DNA of 8,752 nt, from assembly GCA_964522015.1 (NCBI GenBank), contig CAZFST010000056.1, positions 1-8,752 of the forward strand, given 5' to 3'. The stretch's first letter is position 1. Each line of letters begins with the position of its first letter. This DNA comes from QQWI01 sp964522015 (GTDB lineage: Bacteria; Bacillota; Clostridia; Peptostreptococcales; Acidaminobacteraceae). The position numbers and the translations under genes are program-made. Below are positions 1-6,109 of this stretch, in pieces. Under the pieces are notes generated by a model. The model was not told where the DNA came from. It ran no database searches and saw only the letters and a list, made by a program, of their open reading frames with translations.

Positions 1-266
1 AACAGCGGCCAGTTGGAGGCCGGGTCGACCACCACGGGTTCGAGCTTCTTGCCCAGCACGCCGCCCTTGGCATTGATTTCGTCAATGGCCATCAGCACGG
101 TGTCTTTCAACACAGTTTCCGAAATGGCCATGGTGCCGGAGAGGCTATGCAAAATGCCGACCTTGATGGTGTCAGCGGCAAACGCTGGCACGGCGGTCAG
201 CGTAGTGAGTGCGACGGCAGCGGTGAGTGCCTTCAGCGTAAAGCGACGAGAGTTGGAGCGTTGCAT
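1..266 (-). CDS. urtA: Urea ABC transporter substrate-binding protein UrtA (N-terminal part, cut by window edge)
   Basis: Reading leftward from ATG at 266, 88 codons are visible before the window ends, against roughly 400-430 residues for the family. Residues 1-30 form an export signal: a basic start (MQRSNSRRFTLK), an Ala/Thr/Leu-rich hydrophobic core and a PAFA|AD cleavage site. The SRRFTLK stretch resembles a twin-arginine motif, so Tat export is possible but not certain. The mature start carries the UrtA/FmdD hallmarks KVGILHSLSGTMAISE, then AIDEINAKGGVLGKKLEPVV and DPASNWPL. In this family the protein binds urea or short amides in the periplasm and delivers them to UrtBC permeases and UrtDE ATPases, which would follow to the left. 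A Shine-Dalgarno GGAAGG lies at 275-280, 8 bases before the ATG. It is divergent from the exported protein at 491. Confidence 0.93.
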   Translation of the reverse strand, partial: MQRSNSRRFTLKALTAAVALTTLTAVPAFAADTIKVGILHSLSGTMAISETVLKDTVLMAIDEINAKGGVLGKKLEPVVVDPASNWPL

Positions 267-380
267 GGGTGTGACCTTCCGAAGTAAAAGAAAACCAACT
301 TCGCTGCGCGGTGTCCGACTGTGCCGGCCACTTGTGCGTAACGATGGATTGACTGTAGGCAGACAAGGCCAAACCCGAAA

Positions 381-396
381 TACGCCAGGTGGCGTA
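381..396. promoter_or_regulatory. 16-bp inverted repeat, candidate operator in the divergent spacer
   Basis: TACGCC-AGGT-GGCGTA has perfect 6-bp arms around a 4-base centre. It lies in the 224-bp non-coding spacer, 114 bp upstream of the urtA start and 94 bp upstream of the gene at 491, so it could serve either promoter. The size and symmetry suit a dimeric DNA-binding regulator. I do not recognise the regulator, and no convincing -10/-35 pair was found beside it. It could also be chance in GC-rich DNA. Confidence 0.35.
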
Positions 397-479
397 CAAG
401 GTTCTTGGCGATGGCCTCACTCGCCCGTTTGGGGATGGCTGTCAACCGCCAGCGGTCTCAAGCGTTATCCCAAGATGGC

Positions 480-484
480 GGAGG
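480..484 (+). promoter_or_regulatory. Ribosome binding site fixing the start at 491
   Basis: GGAGG sits 6 bases before ATG 491. It decides for this start over the upstream in-frame ATG at 389: only the 491 start puts a signal peptide at the N-terminus and has a Shine-Dalgarno. Confidence 0.75.
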
Positions 485-490
485 CCCAAT

Positions 491-925
491 ATGAAGACCA
501 TCACGAAATCCATCACCGTAGCGCTACTGATCATCGCCATGGGCAGCAGTGCCCTTGCCGATGGCCGCAGGGGGTACTACCCACACGGTGGGCACCGGCA
601 CCACCAGCAGGGTCGCCACGCGGATTCCGGCTGGGTTGCACCCTTGCTCTTCCTGGGTCTGGCCGGCGCGGTGATAGGCGCCGCGGCAAGCCAGCAAAGT
701 GCACCGCCCCCAACCTACGTCGCCCCGCCACCGACGTATGTGCCTCCACCGGTCACCTACGTGCAGCCCGCTCCCGCCTACATCGCGCCCCCCGCCGTGA
801 TCTCGCCGCCACCCCAACCAGCCAACGTCTGGTATTTCTGCAAGTCGGTTGGGCAGTACTATCCCTACACCCAGTACTGCCCCGAGGGTTGGCAGCAGGT
901 TGCCCCCACCCCTCCGTCTTACTGA
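491..925 (+). CDS. Exported proline-rich protein with C-terminal paired-cysteine motif, function unknown
   Basis: 144 residues. Residues 1-23 form a signal peptide (MKTITK, hydrophobic core, SSALA|D). A Gly/His-rich stretch (24-46, GGHRHHQQGRH) follows, then a hydrophobic helix (about 48-66, PLLFLGLAGAVIGAAA). Next is a proline-rich linker (71-110) with near-repeats of PPPTYV, PPPTYV, PPVTYV, PAPAYI. The C-terminal block (113-137) is WYFCKSVGQYYPYTQYCPEGW, with Cys117 and Cys130 placed to form a disulfide. From memory, comparable YYPY...CPxGW tails occur in small exported proteins of unknown role in beta- and gammaproteobacteria. The protein is probably in the periplasm or anchored to the inner membrane, with the tail as the functional part. 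The His-rich segment might bind metal, which is inference. The DUF1810 gene starts 27 bases downstream. Confidence 0.82.
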   Translation: MKTITKSITVALLIIAMGSSALADGRRGYYPHGGHRHHQQGRHADSGWVAPLLFLGLAGAVIGAAASQQSAPPPTYVAPPPTYVPPPVTYVQPAPAYIAPPAVISPPPQPANVWYFCKSVGQYYPYTQYCPEGWQQVAPTPPSY

Positions 926-952
926 GGGCAGCACGACACACATAGAGCATTC

Positions 953-1399
953 ATGAACCACTCCACTCAGGGCCTCGCGCGATTTGTCGAAGCCCAGGCC
1001 GCCGTCTATCACACCGTCGTTGCGGAGCTGTCGATGGGGCACAAGGAAACACACTGGATGTGGTTCATTTTTCCCCAGCTCAAGGAGTTGGGCCGCAGTC
1101 CGATGGCCAAGTACTACGGCATCGCATCAATGGACGAAGCGCAGGCCTATATTGCACACCCGCTTCTGGGAGCCCGCCTGATCGAATGCACCAAGCTGAT
1201 GCTGGTGCAGAGAAATGCCAATGCCTACGAGATTCTGGGCTCGCCGGACGACATGAAGTTCCGCTCGTGCATGACCCTGTTCTCCGTTGCATCGCCCTCT
1301 GAGACCGTGTTCCAGCAAGCTCTTGCTACCTTCTTCGCAGGCAAGGCGGACGAGAGCACCGTAAAACTGCTGGCTCCACCAACAGGTAAGCAAAAGTAA
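953..1399 (+). CDS. DUF1810 family protein
   Basis: 148 residues, about the usual length for the family. Family-typical blocks are visible: LARFVEAQAAVY (8-19), the strongly conserved HWMWFIFPQL (34-43) followed by KELGRSPMAKYYGIAS (44-59), AYIAHPLLGARL (65-76), and SPDDMKFRSCMTLF (97-110), with a final FFAGKADESTVKLL (127-140). There is no signal peptide or membrane segment, so it should be cytosolic. The biochemical role of DUF1810 is unknown; some database entries call it calpastatin, which is not supported by anything here. The start at 953 is the first methionine consistent with the family N-terminus, although the ribosome site is weak (AGAG near 944). It may be cotranscribed with the exported protein 27 bases upstream; no functional link is evident. 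Confidence 0.85.
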   Translation: MNHSTQGLARFVEAQAAVYHTVVAELSMGHKETHWMWFIFPQLKELGRSPMAKYYGIASMDEAQAYIAHPLLGARLIECTKLMLVQRNANAYEILGSPDDMKFRSCMTLFSVASPSETVFQQALATFFAGKADESTVKLLAPPTGKQK

Positions 1400-1481
1400 A
1401 CAGGGTCAACGTTCGCAGCAACCTGGCGTTGCAGGGACAAGCCTGACGAACAAGTCGGGGCGCTCGAGATGGTCGGAGCTT

Positions 1482-1536
1482 ATGCGACTGTCGTTCCTGA
1501 GTGAAAGTAACCCATGTTGAATATCAAATCCCTGAT
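1482..1536. repeat. 55-bp direct repeat, left copy, at contig edge
   Basis: The bases from ATGCGACTGTCG to TCCCTGAT are identical to 1637-1691 on the other side of the N gap. This copy contains a second version of the start of the 85-residue exported protein (ATG at 1514), truncated by the gap. It is most simply a shared contig-end overlap and not a biological repeat. Confidence 0.93.
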
Positions 1537-1636
1537 NNNNNNNNNNNNNNNNNNNNNNNNNNNNNNNNNNNNNNNNNNNNNNNNNNNNNNNNNNNNNNNN
1601 NNNNNNNNNNNNNNNNNNNNNNNNNNNNNNNNNNNN
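1537..1636. other. Assembly gap of exactly 100 N
   Basis: A run of 100 N of conventional scaffold-gap size, immediately flanked by identical 55-bp sequences. The true distance is probably zero: removing 155 bp (gap plus one copy) joins the left contig seamlessly to the right one. Reading frames drawn through it are not real. Confidence 0.95.
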
Positions 1637-1691
1637 ATGCGACTGTCGTTCCTGAGTGAAAGTAACCCATGTTGAATATCAAATCCCTGAT
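1637..1691. repeat. 55-bp direct repeat, right copy, at contig edge
   Basis: Identical to 1482-1536. It spans the leader and the first codons of the exported protein that starts at 1669, and it continues into unbroken coding sequence. Confidence 0.93.
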
Positions 1692-1926
1692 GGCCGTCAC
1701 CGTTTTGTCTGGCGCTGCCGTCGCTTCCTTTGCGCAAGCTCCGGTAGCTGCTACAAAGACGACTCCTGCACCAGCCGCCACCGTGGCTGCGCCTGCCGCT
1801 ACACCGGCTGCTGCCACACCAGCAGACACCGGCAATACCGTCAAGCCAGCAGCCACCAAGAAGACCAAGCACGCACCAGCCAAGAAAGCGGCTGTCAAGC
1901 CTGTAGCAGAAGCAGCAGCCAAGTAA
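1669..1926 (+). CDS. Small exported Ala/Pro/Lys-rich protein, function unknown
   Basis: 85 residues. Residues 1-22 are a signal peptide (MLNIKSLMAVTVLSGAAVAS, then FAQ|A). The rest is low-complexity Ala/Pro/Thr (about 24-58) ending in a Lys/Ala-rich tail (KKTKHAPAKKAAVKPVAEAAAK) that resembles histone-H1-like tails. It is probably disordered and periplasmic or secreted. Small proteins of this style are common in Comamonadaceae, and none has a function I can name. The start follows the signal peptide logic; the ribosome site is weak (GAGTGAAAG about 8-16 bases upstream). After collapsing the gap, its ATG lies 114 bases after the DUF1810 stop. A strong intrinsic terminator follows, so this is the last gene of its transcript. 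Confidence 0.75.
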   Translation: MLNIKSLMAVTVLSGAAVASFAQAPVAATKTTPAPAATVAAPAATPAAATPADTGNTVKPAATKKTKHAPAKKAAVKPVAEAAAK

Positions 1927-1952
1927 CCCACTGCAAGCCGCTGGTCAGTTCG

Positions 1953-1982
1953 GGGCGCCAAGGGAAACCTGGCGCCCTTTTT
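1953..1982 (+). terminator. Rho-independent terminator
   Basis: GGGCGCCAAGG, a GAAA-like loop and CCTGGCGCCC form a stem of about 10 bp with one bulged A, followed directly by TTTTT (1978-1982). It begins 26 bases after the stop of the 85-residue protein and ends the plus-strand transcript. Confidence 0.9.
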
Positions 1983-2100
1983 CCATTTTCATCCGGCCAT
2001 TTACATCGCGTTGCATTTCCACACCGCGCAGAAACGGGATGGACCACTCTCTGACGTATGCTGGGTGCCCCAGGTGGCAAACCACCAAGGAGAGAATCCC

Positions 2101-2541
2101 ATGAATACCATCCCTCAGCCGCCACGCGCGGCGCTGGAATCAGCCACCACCCCGGTATCCGAAGCCGCGATTGCACAACTGGTGGGTCAGGTCTATGAAA
2201 TTGCACCACCGGCTGAACGGCGGCGCCTGCTGGAGCATCTGATCAAACCCTTGGGTGTGCTCTCGCTGGTTGCGGTGGCCAATGGCATTTTTGCCAGCAT
2301 CCGGTTTCGCAGCGGCTGGCCGGACCTGCATGTACGTGTGGAAGATGCCCAGAACGTGCAGGCCCGTGACGTGATCACGCTGGTCAACCACGTACAACAG
2401 GTCAGCGTCCACGCCGTTGATGGGCTCGCGCAACTGCTGCTGGCATCCCCGGTGATGACCGGATCTGCAGCGGCATCCCTGCTGATCACCCTGCTGGTTC
2501 AGCGCTCCCGAAACCGCCGCGCGGACGACTTGGACGCCTAG
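2101..2541 (+). CDS. Conserved-looking hypothetical protein
   Basis: 146 residues; I do not recognise a family. An N-terminal polar part (1-45) includes a charged helix (APPAERRRLLEHLIKPLG, 35-52). A hydrophobic stretch follows (about 50-66, PLGVLSLVAVANGIFAS), then a polar middle (67-105, RSGWPDLHVRVEDAQNVQARD). A second hydrophobic stretch (about 107-133) precedes a basic end (QRSRNRRADDLDA). No signal peptide is present. It could be a peripheral or two-pass membrane protein, or a helical cytosolic protein. The start is well supported: AGGAGA at 2088-2093, 7 bases before ATG 2101. It stands alone after the terminator and converges on the membrane protein gene, with 22 bases between the stops. 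Confidence 0.72.
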   Translation: MNTIPQPPRAALESATTPVSEAAIAQLVGQVYEIAPPAERRRLLEHLIKPLGVLSLVAVANGIFASIRFRSGWPDLHVRVEDAQNVQARDVITLVNHVQQVSVHAVDGLAQLLLASPVMTGSAAASLLITLLVQRSRNRRADDLDA

Positions 2542-2563
2542 CCCAAGGCGATGCCGCTCACCC

Positions 2564-3379
2564 CTATCTGTTGTCCTGAAGCTGCGCCTTGAGGACTTTC
2601 AACGCCTGGGGCAGGGTATGCGCACTGGGCAGAAAATGGTCAATAACTGCGCCCAGTGTGACGGCACACACCAGCGCACCGGCCAGCGGCTTCCAGGTCA
2701 GGCGCACGGCGGTACTGGCCCAGCCGGCACGCGTTACCCGCACCGCCGCGCGGGCTGACGCATAGGAAAAAGACAGCTCGATGGCAACCGCCAGCAAGAC
2801 CTCCCAGCCGAAGTACAGCAGCACCAGGGAACCCGCGCCAAAGACCAGCGCACATGCGATCAGGAATATGCCAACCACCGGCACGACCACAATGGCCGCC
2901 TCATCACTGCCTGCCGCGACCTCGATGGCGCTACCCGCCGCATCAACGACGCCATCAGGCACGCCCGGCACATCAACCACGTAGTCGCCGGATGCACCAC
3001 CCCCTCCAAAGTCGCCACCACCTCCGCTGTGAACCGATGGCAGCTCAGACTTGGCGCAACCGCCTCCACCCATGTCGGGAAAATCCATGCCAGACAGATC
3101 TCCCCCATCCGCATGGACACGCCCCAGCAGCGCAGCGGCCCAGATGCGCAAGATGACCAGATAGACGGCGTAGCCCGCTCCGAGGGAAACCAGATAGCGC
3201 ACGGCCAGCGAGTCAACGCCCCATGCCGACTGCAATGCGGAAACACCCCAGGTCACCGCCAGTGTGATCAGGCCAATCCATAAGCCGTGCAGCCACAGAG
3301 TCCGGCGCTGCCGCAGCTTGTGCGCAAAGCTGGACTCCCATTTGCGAACCGAACGCCAGTTGGAAAATGTACTGCTCAC
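2564..3379 (-). CDS. Multi-pass membrane protein with glycine-rich loop, function unknown
   Basis: 271 residues, starting at GTG 3379. A basic N-terminus (KWESSFAHKLRQRR) is followed by hydrophobic segments at about 28-48 and 58-85. A long loop (86-160) comes next with the glycine clusters MGGGGCAK (103-110) and GGGGDFGGGGASG (119-131), then an Asp/Val-rich part. More hydrophobic segments lie at 161-180, 182-205 and about 230-250. The glycine cluster resembles the GGGGxFGGGGASG tails of TPM-domain membrane proteins, but here it lies inside a loop and no TPM domain is visible. The family is not recognised. It is divergent from the M48 protease across 161 bp, so a shared regulatory region and a joint role at the inner membrane are possible (inference). 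Confidence 0.75.
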   Translation of the reverse strand: MSSTFSNWRSVRKWESSFAHKLRQRRTLWLHGLWIGLITLAVTWGVSALQSAWGVDSLAVRYLVSLGAGYAVYLVILRIWAAALLGRVHADGGDLSGMDFPDMGGGGCAKSELPSVHSGGGGDFGGGGASGDYVVDVPGVPDGVVDAAGSAIEVAAGSDEAAIVVVPVVGIFLIACALVFGAGSLVLLYFGWEVLLAVAIELSFSYASARAAVRVTRAGWASTAVRLTWKPLAGALVCAVTLGAVIDHFLPSAHTLPQALKVLKAQLQDNR

Positions 3380-3384
3380 AATGT

Positions 3385-3389
3385 CTCCC
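3385..3389 (-). promoter_or_regulatory. Ribosome binding site for a GTG start at 3379
   Basis: On the minus strand GGGAG lies 5 bases before GTG 3379. This supports the GTG, encoding MSSTFSNW, as the start. Confidence 0.6.
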
Positions 3390-3529
3390 GATGCCAGAGT
3401 GGCCCAGCAGACGTCACAGGCCTGCTCCCAATTGATTCGCTGATTATCCAGACGGACATGCGCATCCCTTAACGACGCCGGTAGCGCGCAGGCGTCTCGC
3501 CGACACGGCTAAGATAGCGCCCAGTTTCT

Positions 3530-3535
3530 AAGGGG
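3530..3535 (+). promoter_or_regulatory. Ribosome binding site for a GTG start at 3541
   Basis: AAGGGG ends 5 bases before GTG 3541, supporting this non-ATG start for the M48 protease. The resulting N-terminus is short and leads into the first membrane segment. Confidence 0.65.
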
Positions 3536-3540
3536 CGACC

Positions 3541-5403
3541 GTGGAACGAGCAGACTTCATTCATTTGGTACACGTGAGCGAACAGGCCAGCGCGGACAAC
3601 AGCCAAGCTTACCGGCGCAGCGTGGCAGGCTTTGCCGCCCTGGGTTATCTCTGGGTGGTGGGTTGCTTCGTGCTGGCGGTGGCCCTGCTGGTCTGGGCCG
3701 CAGGTGCCATGGTACAGGGTCGCATCAAGGGCTACCACGTCGTGCTGCTCATCACCGCCGCCGGCCTGCTGTGGACAAGCCTGCGCGCGCTCTGGCTCCG
3801 GCTGGAAGCGCCCACCGGCACTGCGCTGGCGCCAGCCGACGCTCCTGCGCTGTTTGAAGCCCTGGAGCGCATCCGCAAGAAGATCAAGGGGCCGCCTATT
3901 CACCATGTGCTGCTGGACAGCAGCTTCAATGCCAGCATCAGCCAGATACCCCGCTGGGGCCTGTTTGGCGGCGCCACCAATTACCTGACCATCGGCTTGC
4001 CCCTGTTGCTGGCCATTGACCGGCCGCGCTTTCTGGCCGTCATGGCCCACGAATACGGCCACCTGCGCGGCGGGCACGGCCAGTTTGCCGCCTGGATCTA
4101 CCGCACCCGGCTGAGCTGGATGAAGCTGGAGCATGGCATGCGCGGTGACACCGGCCTCATGGCGGCTGCCACGCAAGCCTTCCTGCGCTGGTACTTCCCC
4201 CGCTTTCTGGCCAGGACATTCGCCATGGCGCGCCAGGATGAGTTCGAGGCCGACCGCATTGCCGGCAAGTTGGTCACGCGCGAAGTGGCGGGCGCCGCGC
4301 TGACCGAGATCGCCATCAAGGGCAACTGGCTGGCTACGCACTTCTGGCCCCTGCACTGGAGTGCCGCAGCCAACAGCCCCCAACCGGTAGGGCCGTTTGG
4401 TGCCATGCGCACCCTGCTGGCGCAGCCACTGTCCGACGAGTTCGCCCGCGAGGCACTGCGTGAAGCACTGATACAACTCAGCGATGAGGGCGACACCCAC
4501 CCCGTGCTGCGCGACCGCCTGGAGGCACTGCGGGTCCATCGGCAGGTTCCAACCTGGTCCACACGCCCAGCCCTGGAACTGTTGGGCAGCACAGGCAGCA
4601 AATGGCTTGCGCACTTTGACAAGGAGTGGAGCCGAGACAACGCCACCGACTGGAAGCTGCACCATGCCTACCTGCGCCGGGTACAGGTGGGCATTGACAC
4701 CCTGACCGCGAGCATCCGGCGCAACAACGCCGACGAGATGACCCAGTTGGGTGACCTGCAACGCCGCCTGGACCCCAAGGCCGACGTACGCGCCACTTAT
4801 GAGCGTGCCTTGCAGCTCACCCCAGGCCATGCGGGCGCCCTGCGCGGTCTGGCCCAATGCCTGCCGGACAATGAGGAGTCCGCACAACTGGACTGCCTGG
4901 CCCAGTTGGCCGAACTCAGTGCCGCCCACCGCTGGTGGGCTTGTCGCACGGCGGTGCGCACCCTTGAAAGGGCCGTTGCACAAGGTTATGGCGATGAGCA
5001 GGCCCTCAAGCGTTGGCGCGAACGCCTCCGGCAGGCGGATGAAGCCGAAGCGCGCGCCTGGGAAGAGTTGACCGACACCCCGTTCTTCCAGTCCATCACC
5101 CGCCACGACCTGAACGACTTTGAAAAGGGCGAGTTCCATTCCGCCATGGCCCGCTGCAGGCCCGTGGTTCGAGCCTGGCTGGTGCGCAAGACGCTCCAGG
5201 AATTTGCCTATCGGCGCTGCTACATCCTGTTCCTGGAACTGCCGGGCATGGCCGATGAGGACCGCTTCACACTGTGCCGCAGCCTGGAGCAGACCCTGGA
5301 CCTGCCAGGCCCGGTGCTGGTGCTATGGGCCGGGCATTCGCCCACGCTGCAGGACATCCAGCGCAACGCCTTTGACGCGGTGTATGTGCGCGCTCTGAAC
5401 TGA
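3541..5403 (+). CDS. M48 family membrane zinc metalloprotease with long C-terminal extension
   Basis: 620 residues. Two hydrophobic segments (about 30-58 and 65-86) anchor it in the inner membrane. The catalytic part holds the gluzincin signature HEYGH (170-174) in AVMAHEYGHLRGGHG: H170 and H174 bind zinc and E171 is the catalytic base. The second motif EFEAD (234-238) supplies the likely third zinc ligand E234. FGGATNYLTIGLPLL (142-156) precedes the site, as in HtpX/Ste24-type proteins. The M48 core ends by about 335. The remaining 285 residues are mostly helical, with a TPR-like stretch (ATYERALQLTPGHAGALRGLAQCL, 418-441), and end in a segment of unknown family (510-620). Members of M48 act on membrane or misfolded envelope proteins; the substrate here is unknown. 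It converges on the MCP-like gene, with 12 bases between stops. The long antisense open frame inside it is a GC artefact. Confidence 0.88.
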   Translation: MERADFIHLVHVSEQASADNSQAYRRSVAGFAALGYLWVVGCFVLAVALLVWAAGAMVQGRIKGYHVVLLITAAGLLWTSLRALWLRLEAPTGTALAPADAPALFEALERIRKKIKGPPIHHVLLDSSFNASISQIPRWGLFGGATNYLTIGLPLLLAIDRPRFLAVMAHEYGHLRGGHGQFAAWIYRTRLSWMKLEHGMRGDTGLMAAATQAFLRWYFPRFLARTFAMARQDEFEADRIAGKLVTREVAGAALTEIAIKGNWLATHFWPLHWSAAANSPQPVGPFGAMRTLLAQPLSDEFAREALREALIQLSDEGDTHPVLRDRLEALRVHRQVPTWSTRPALELLGSTGSKWLAHFDKEWSRDNATDWKLHHAYLRRVQVGIDTLTASIRRNNADEMTQLGDLQRRLDPKADVRATYERALQLTPGHAGALRGLAQCLPDNEESAQLDCLAQLAELSAAHRWWACRTAVRTLERAVAQGYGDEQALKRWRERLRQADEAEARAWEELTDTPFFQSITRHDLNDFEKGEFHSAMARCRPVVRAWLVRKTLQEFAYRRCYILFLELPGMADEDRFTLCRSLEQTLDLPGPVLVLWAGHSPTLQDIQRNAFDAVYVRALN

Positions 5404-5415
5404 GCCACCTTGCGG

Positions 5416-6096
5416 CTAGGCCGGCTTGGCCATGGCCGTTTGCAGAATGGTCTCGATGTCGCTGGTGATCGATATCAGCTCGGTCGCCACCAGCGCAAAC
5501 TCGCGCCCCGCCGAGCCAGCCCGCGCTGCCACGATGCGGGCGTTGATCGCCACCACCTGCGCCTGTTTGGAGATGGACTTGATCTCGTCGATGGCGCCAT
5601 GCAAATGGCTTTCCACCTGCTTGGCGTGGCTGCGTGCTTCCTGCTCGTAAATCGCCGTGATGCTATTGAGTGTGGCCAGCAGCGGTGTAGTGCTCTGGAC
5701 CAGTTCATCCAGCAACACCGGAAGCTGATGGCGCCATTGCGCCTCGATCGCGTGCAACACGCGCTCGGCCAGGCCAATGAAGTCCATGATCACCTTGTTG
5801 CCCTGGGGCTTGCCGAAATACGCCTCGTGCAAGGCAGGGCTCACCTGCCCGGGCGCACCGGTCACGCCCTTGAGCAGCGTGGCATGTGCATCACAGAACA
5901 GCTTCAGTGCCTCCTGGGCTACCTCGGCCGCTTGGGGTGTCTGGCGCGCCGCCAGCACCGCATACAACACCACACGCTGCGATGTGAAACGGCGCCGTCC
6001 TGACAGATTGATGTAAGTGGCAAACAGCTCACCCGATGGTGCGGCTTGGCGCGCCGTGCTGGCTGTCGTAGAGCGGTCGATGACGTCAAGGTACAT
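5416..6096 (-). CDS. Small soluble PilJ/MCP-like signalling protein
   Basis: 226 residues, no signal peptide and no membrane segment. Residues 28-50 (YINLSGRRRFTSQRVVLYAVLA) resemble the helix found in the PilJ/NarX-type sensor domain (INLAGRQRMLSQR in typical members). Residues 165-215 resemble the tip of the methyl-accepting chemotaxis signalling hairpin: AQVVAINARIVAARAG, then GREFALVATELISIT, where typical receptors have LLALNAAIEAARAGE..GRGFAVVA.EVR. The protein ends about 20 residues after the tip, so the returning helix and the usual methylation helices are missing. It may modulate a chemoreceptor array or a CheW/CheA-type partner, or be a stand-alone sensor (inference). GGGAGGA at 6101-6107 is a strong ribosome site 4 bases before the ATG, directly after the GGDEF-EAL stop, which indicates cotranscription and possibly translational coupling. 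Confidence 0.75.
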   Translation of the reverse strand: MYLDVIDRSTTASTARQAAPSGELFATYINLSGRRRFTSQRVVLYAVLAARQTPQAAEVAQEALKLFCDAHATLLKGVTGAPGQVSPALHEAYFGKPQGNKVIMDFIGLAERVLHAIEAQWRHQLPVLLDELVQSTTPLLATLNSITAIYEQEARSHAKQVESHLHGAIDEIKSISKQAQVVAINARIVAARAGSAGREFALVATELISITSDIETILQTAMAKPA

Positions 6097-6100
6097 GGAG

Positions 6101-6107
6101 TCCTCCC
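6101..6107 (-). promoter_or_regulatory. Strong Shine-Dalgarno at the operon junction
   Basis: On the minus strand AGGGAGGA starts one base after the TGA of the GGDEF-EAL gene and lies 4 bases before the ATG of the MCP-like gene. Ribosomes terminating upstream could re-initiate here. Confidence 0.7.
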
Positions 6108-6109
6108 TT

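Larger units (their letters stand above)
3380..3540. other. Divergent intergenic region between membrane protein and M48 protease
   Basis: 161 bp that must hold the promoters of both divergent genes, and no coding sequence is supported in it. A TTGATT at 3432-3437 resembles a -35 element, but no matching -10 is present at usual spacing, so I call no promoter. Confidence 0.5.

Noticed and set aside
389..490. Upstream in-frame extension of the exported protein
   Set aside because: The ATG at 389 would bury the signal peptide inside the protein, and it overlaps the inverted repeat at 381-396. ATG 491 has GGAGG at the right distance.
13..945. 310-codon open frame on the plus strand
   Set aside because: It runs antisense through urtA, across the divergent spacer and out of frame through the exported protein at 491. 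It has no ribosome site or family signature.
1400..1481. Terminator after the DUF1810 gene
   Set aside because: GCAAC/GTTGC and GTTCG/CGAAC arms could nest into a hairpin, but they are short and no U-run follows.
1482..1691. 55-bp repeats as an insertion-site duplication or mobile element remnant
   Set aside because: Both repeat pairs in the window have the same length and abut 100-N gaps, which fits assembly overlap. Target-site duplications are shorter and there is no transposase.
3469..5139. 556-codon open frame on the minus strand
   Set aside because: It lies antisense to the M48 protease, which has recognisable catalytic motifs, membrane segments and a ribosome site. The antisense product is low in recognisable structure and typical of spurious frames in GC-rich DNA.
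5390..5440. Terminator between the convergent M48 and MCP-like genes
   Set aside because: The GC-rich stretch has partial self-complementarity (GCCGGC and GGCC elements) but no clear stem followed by a T-run on either strand.
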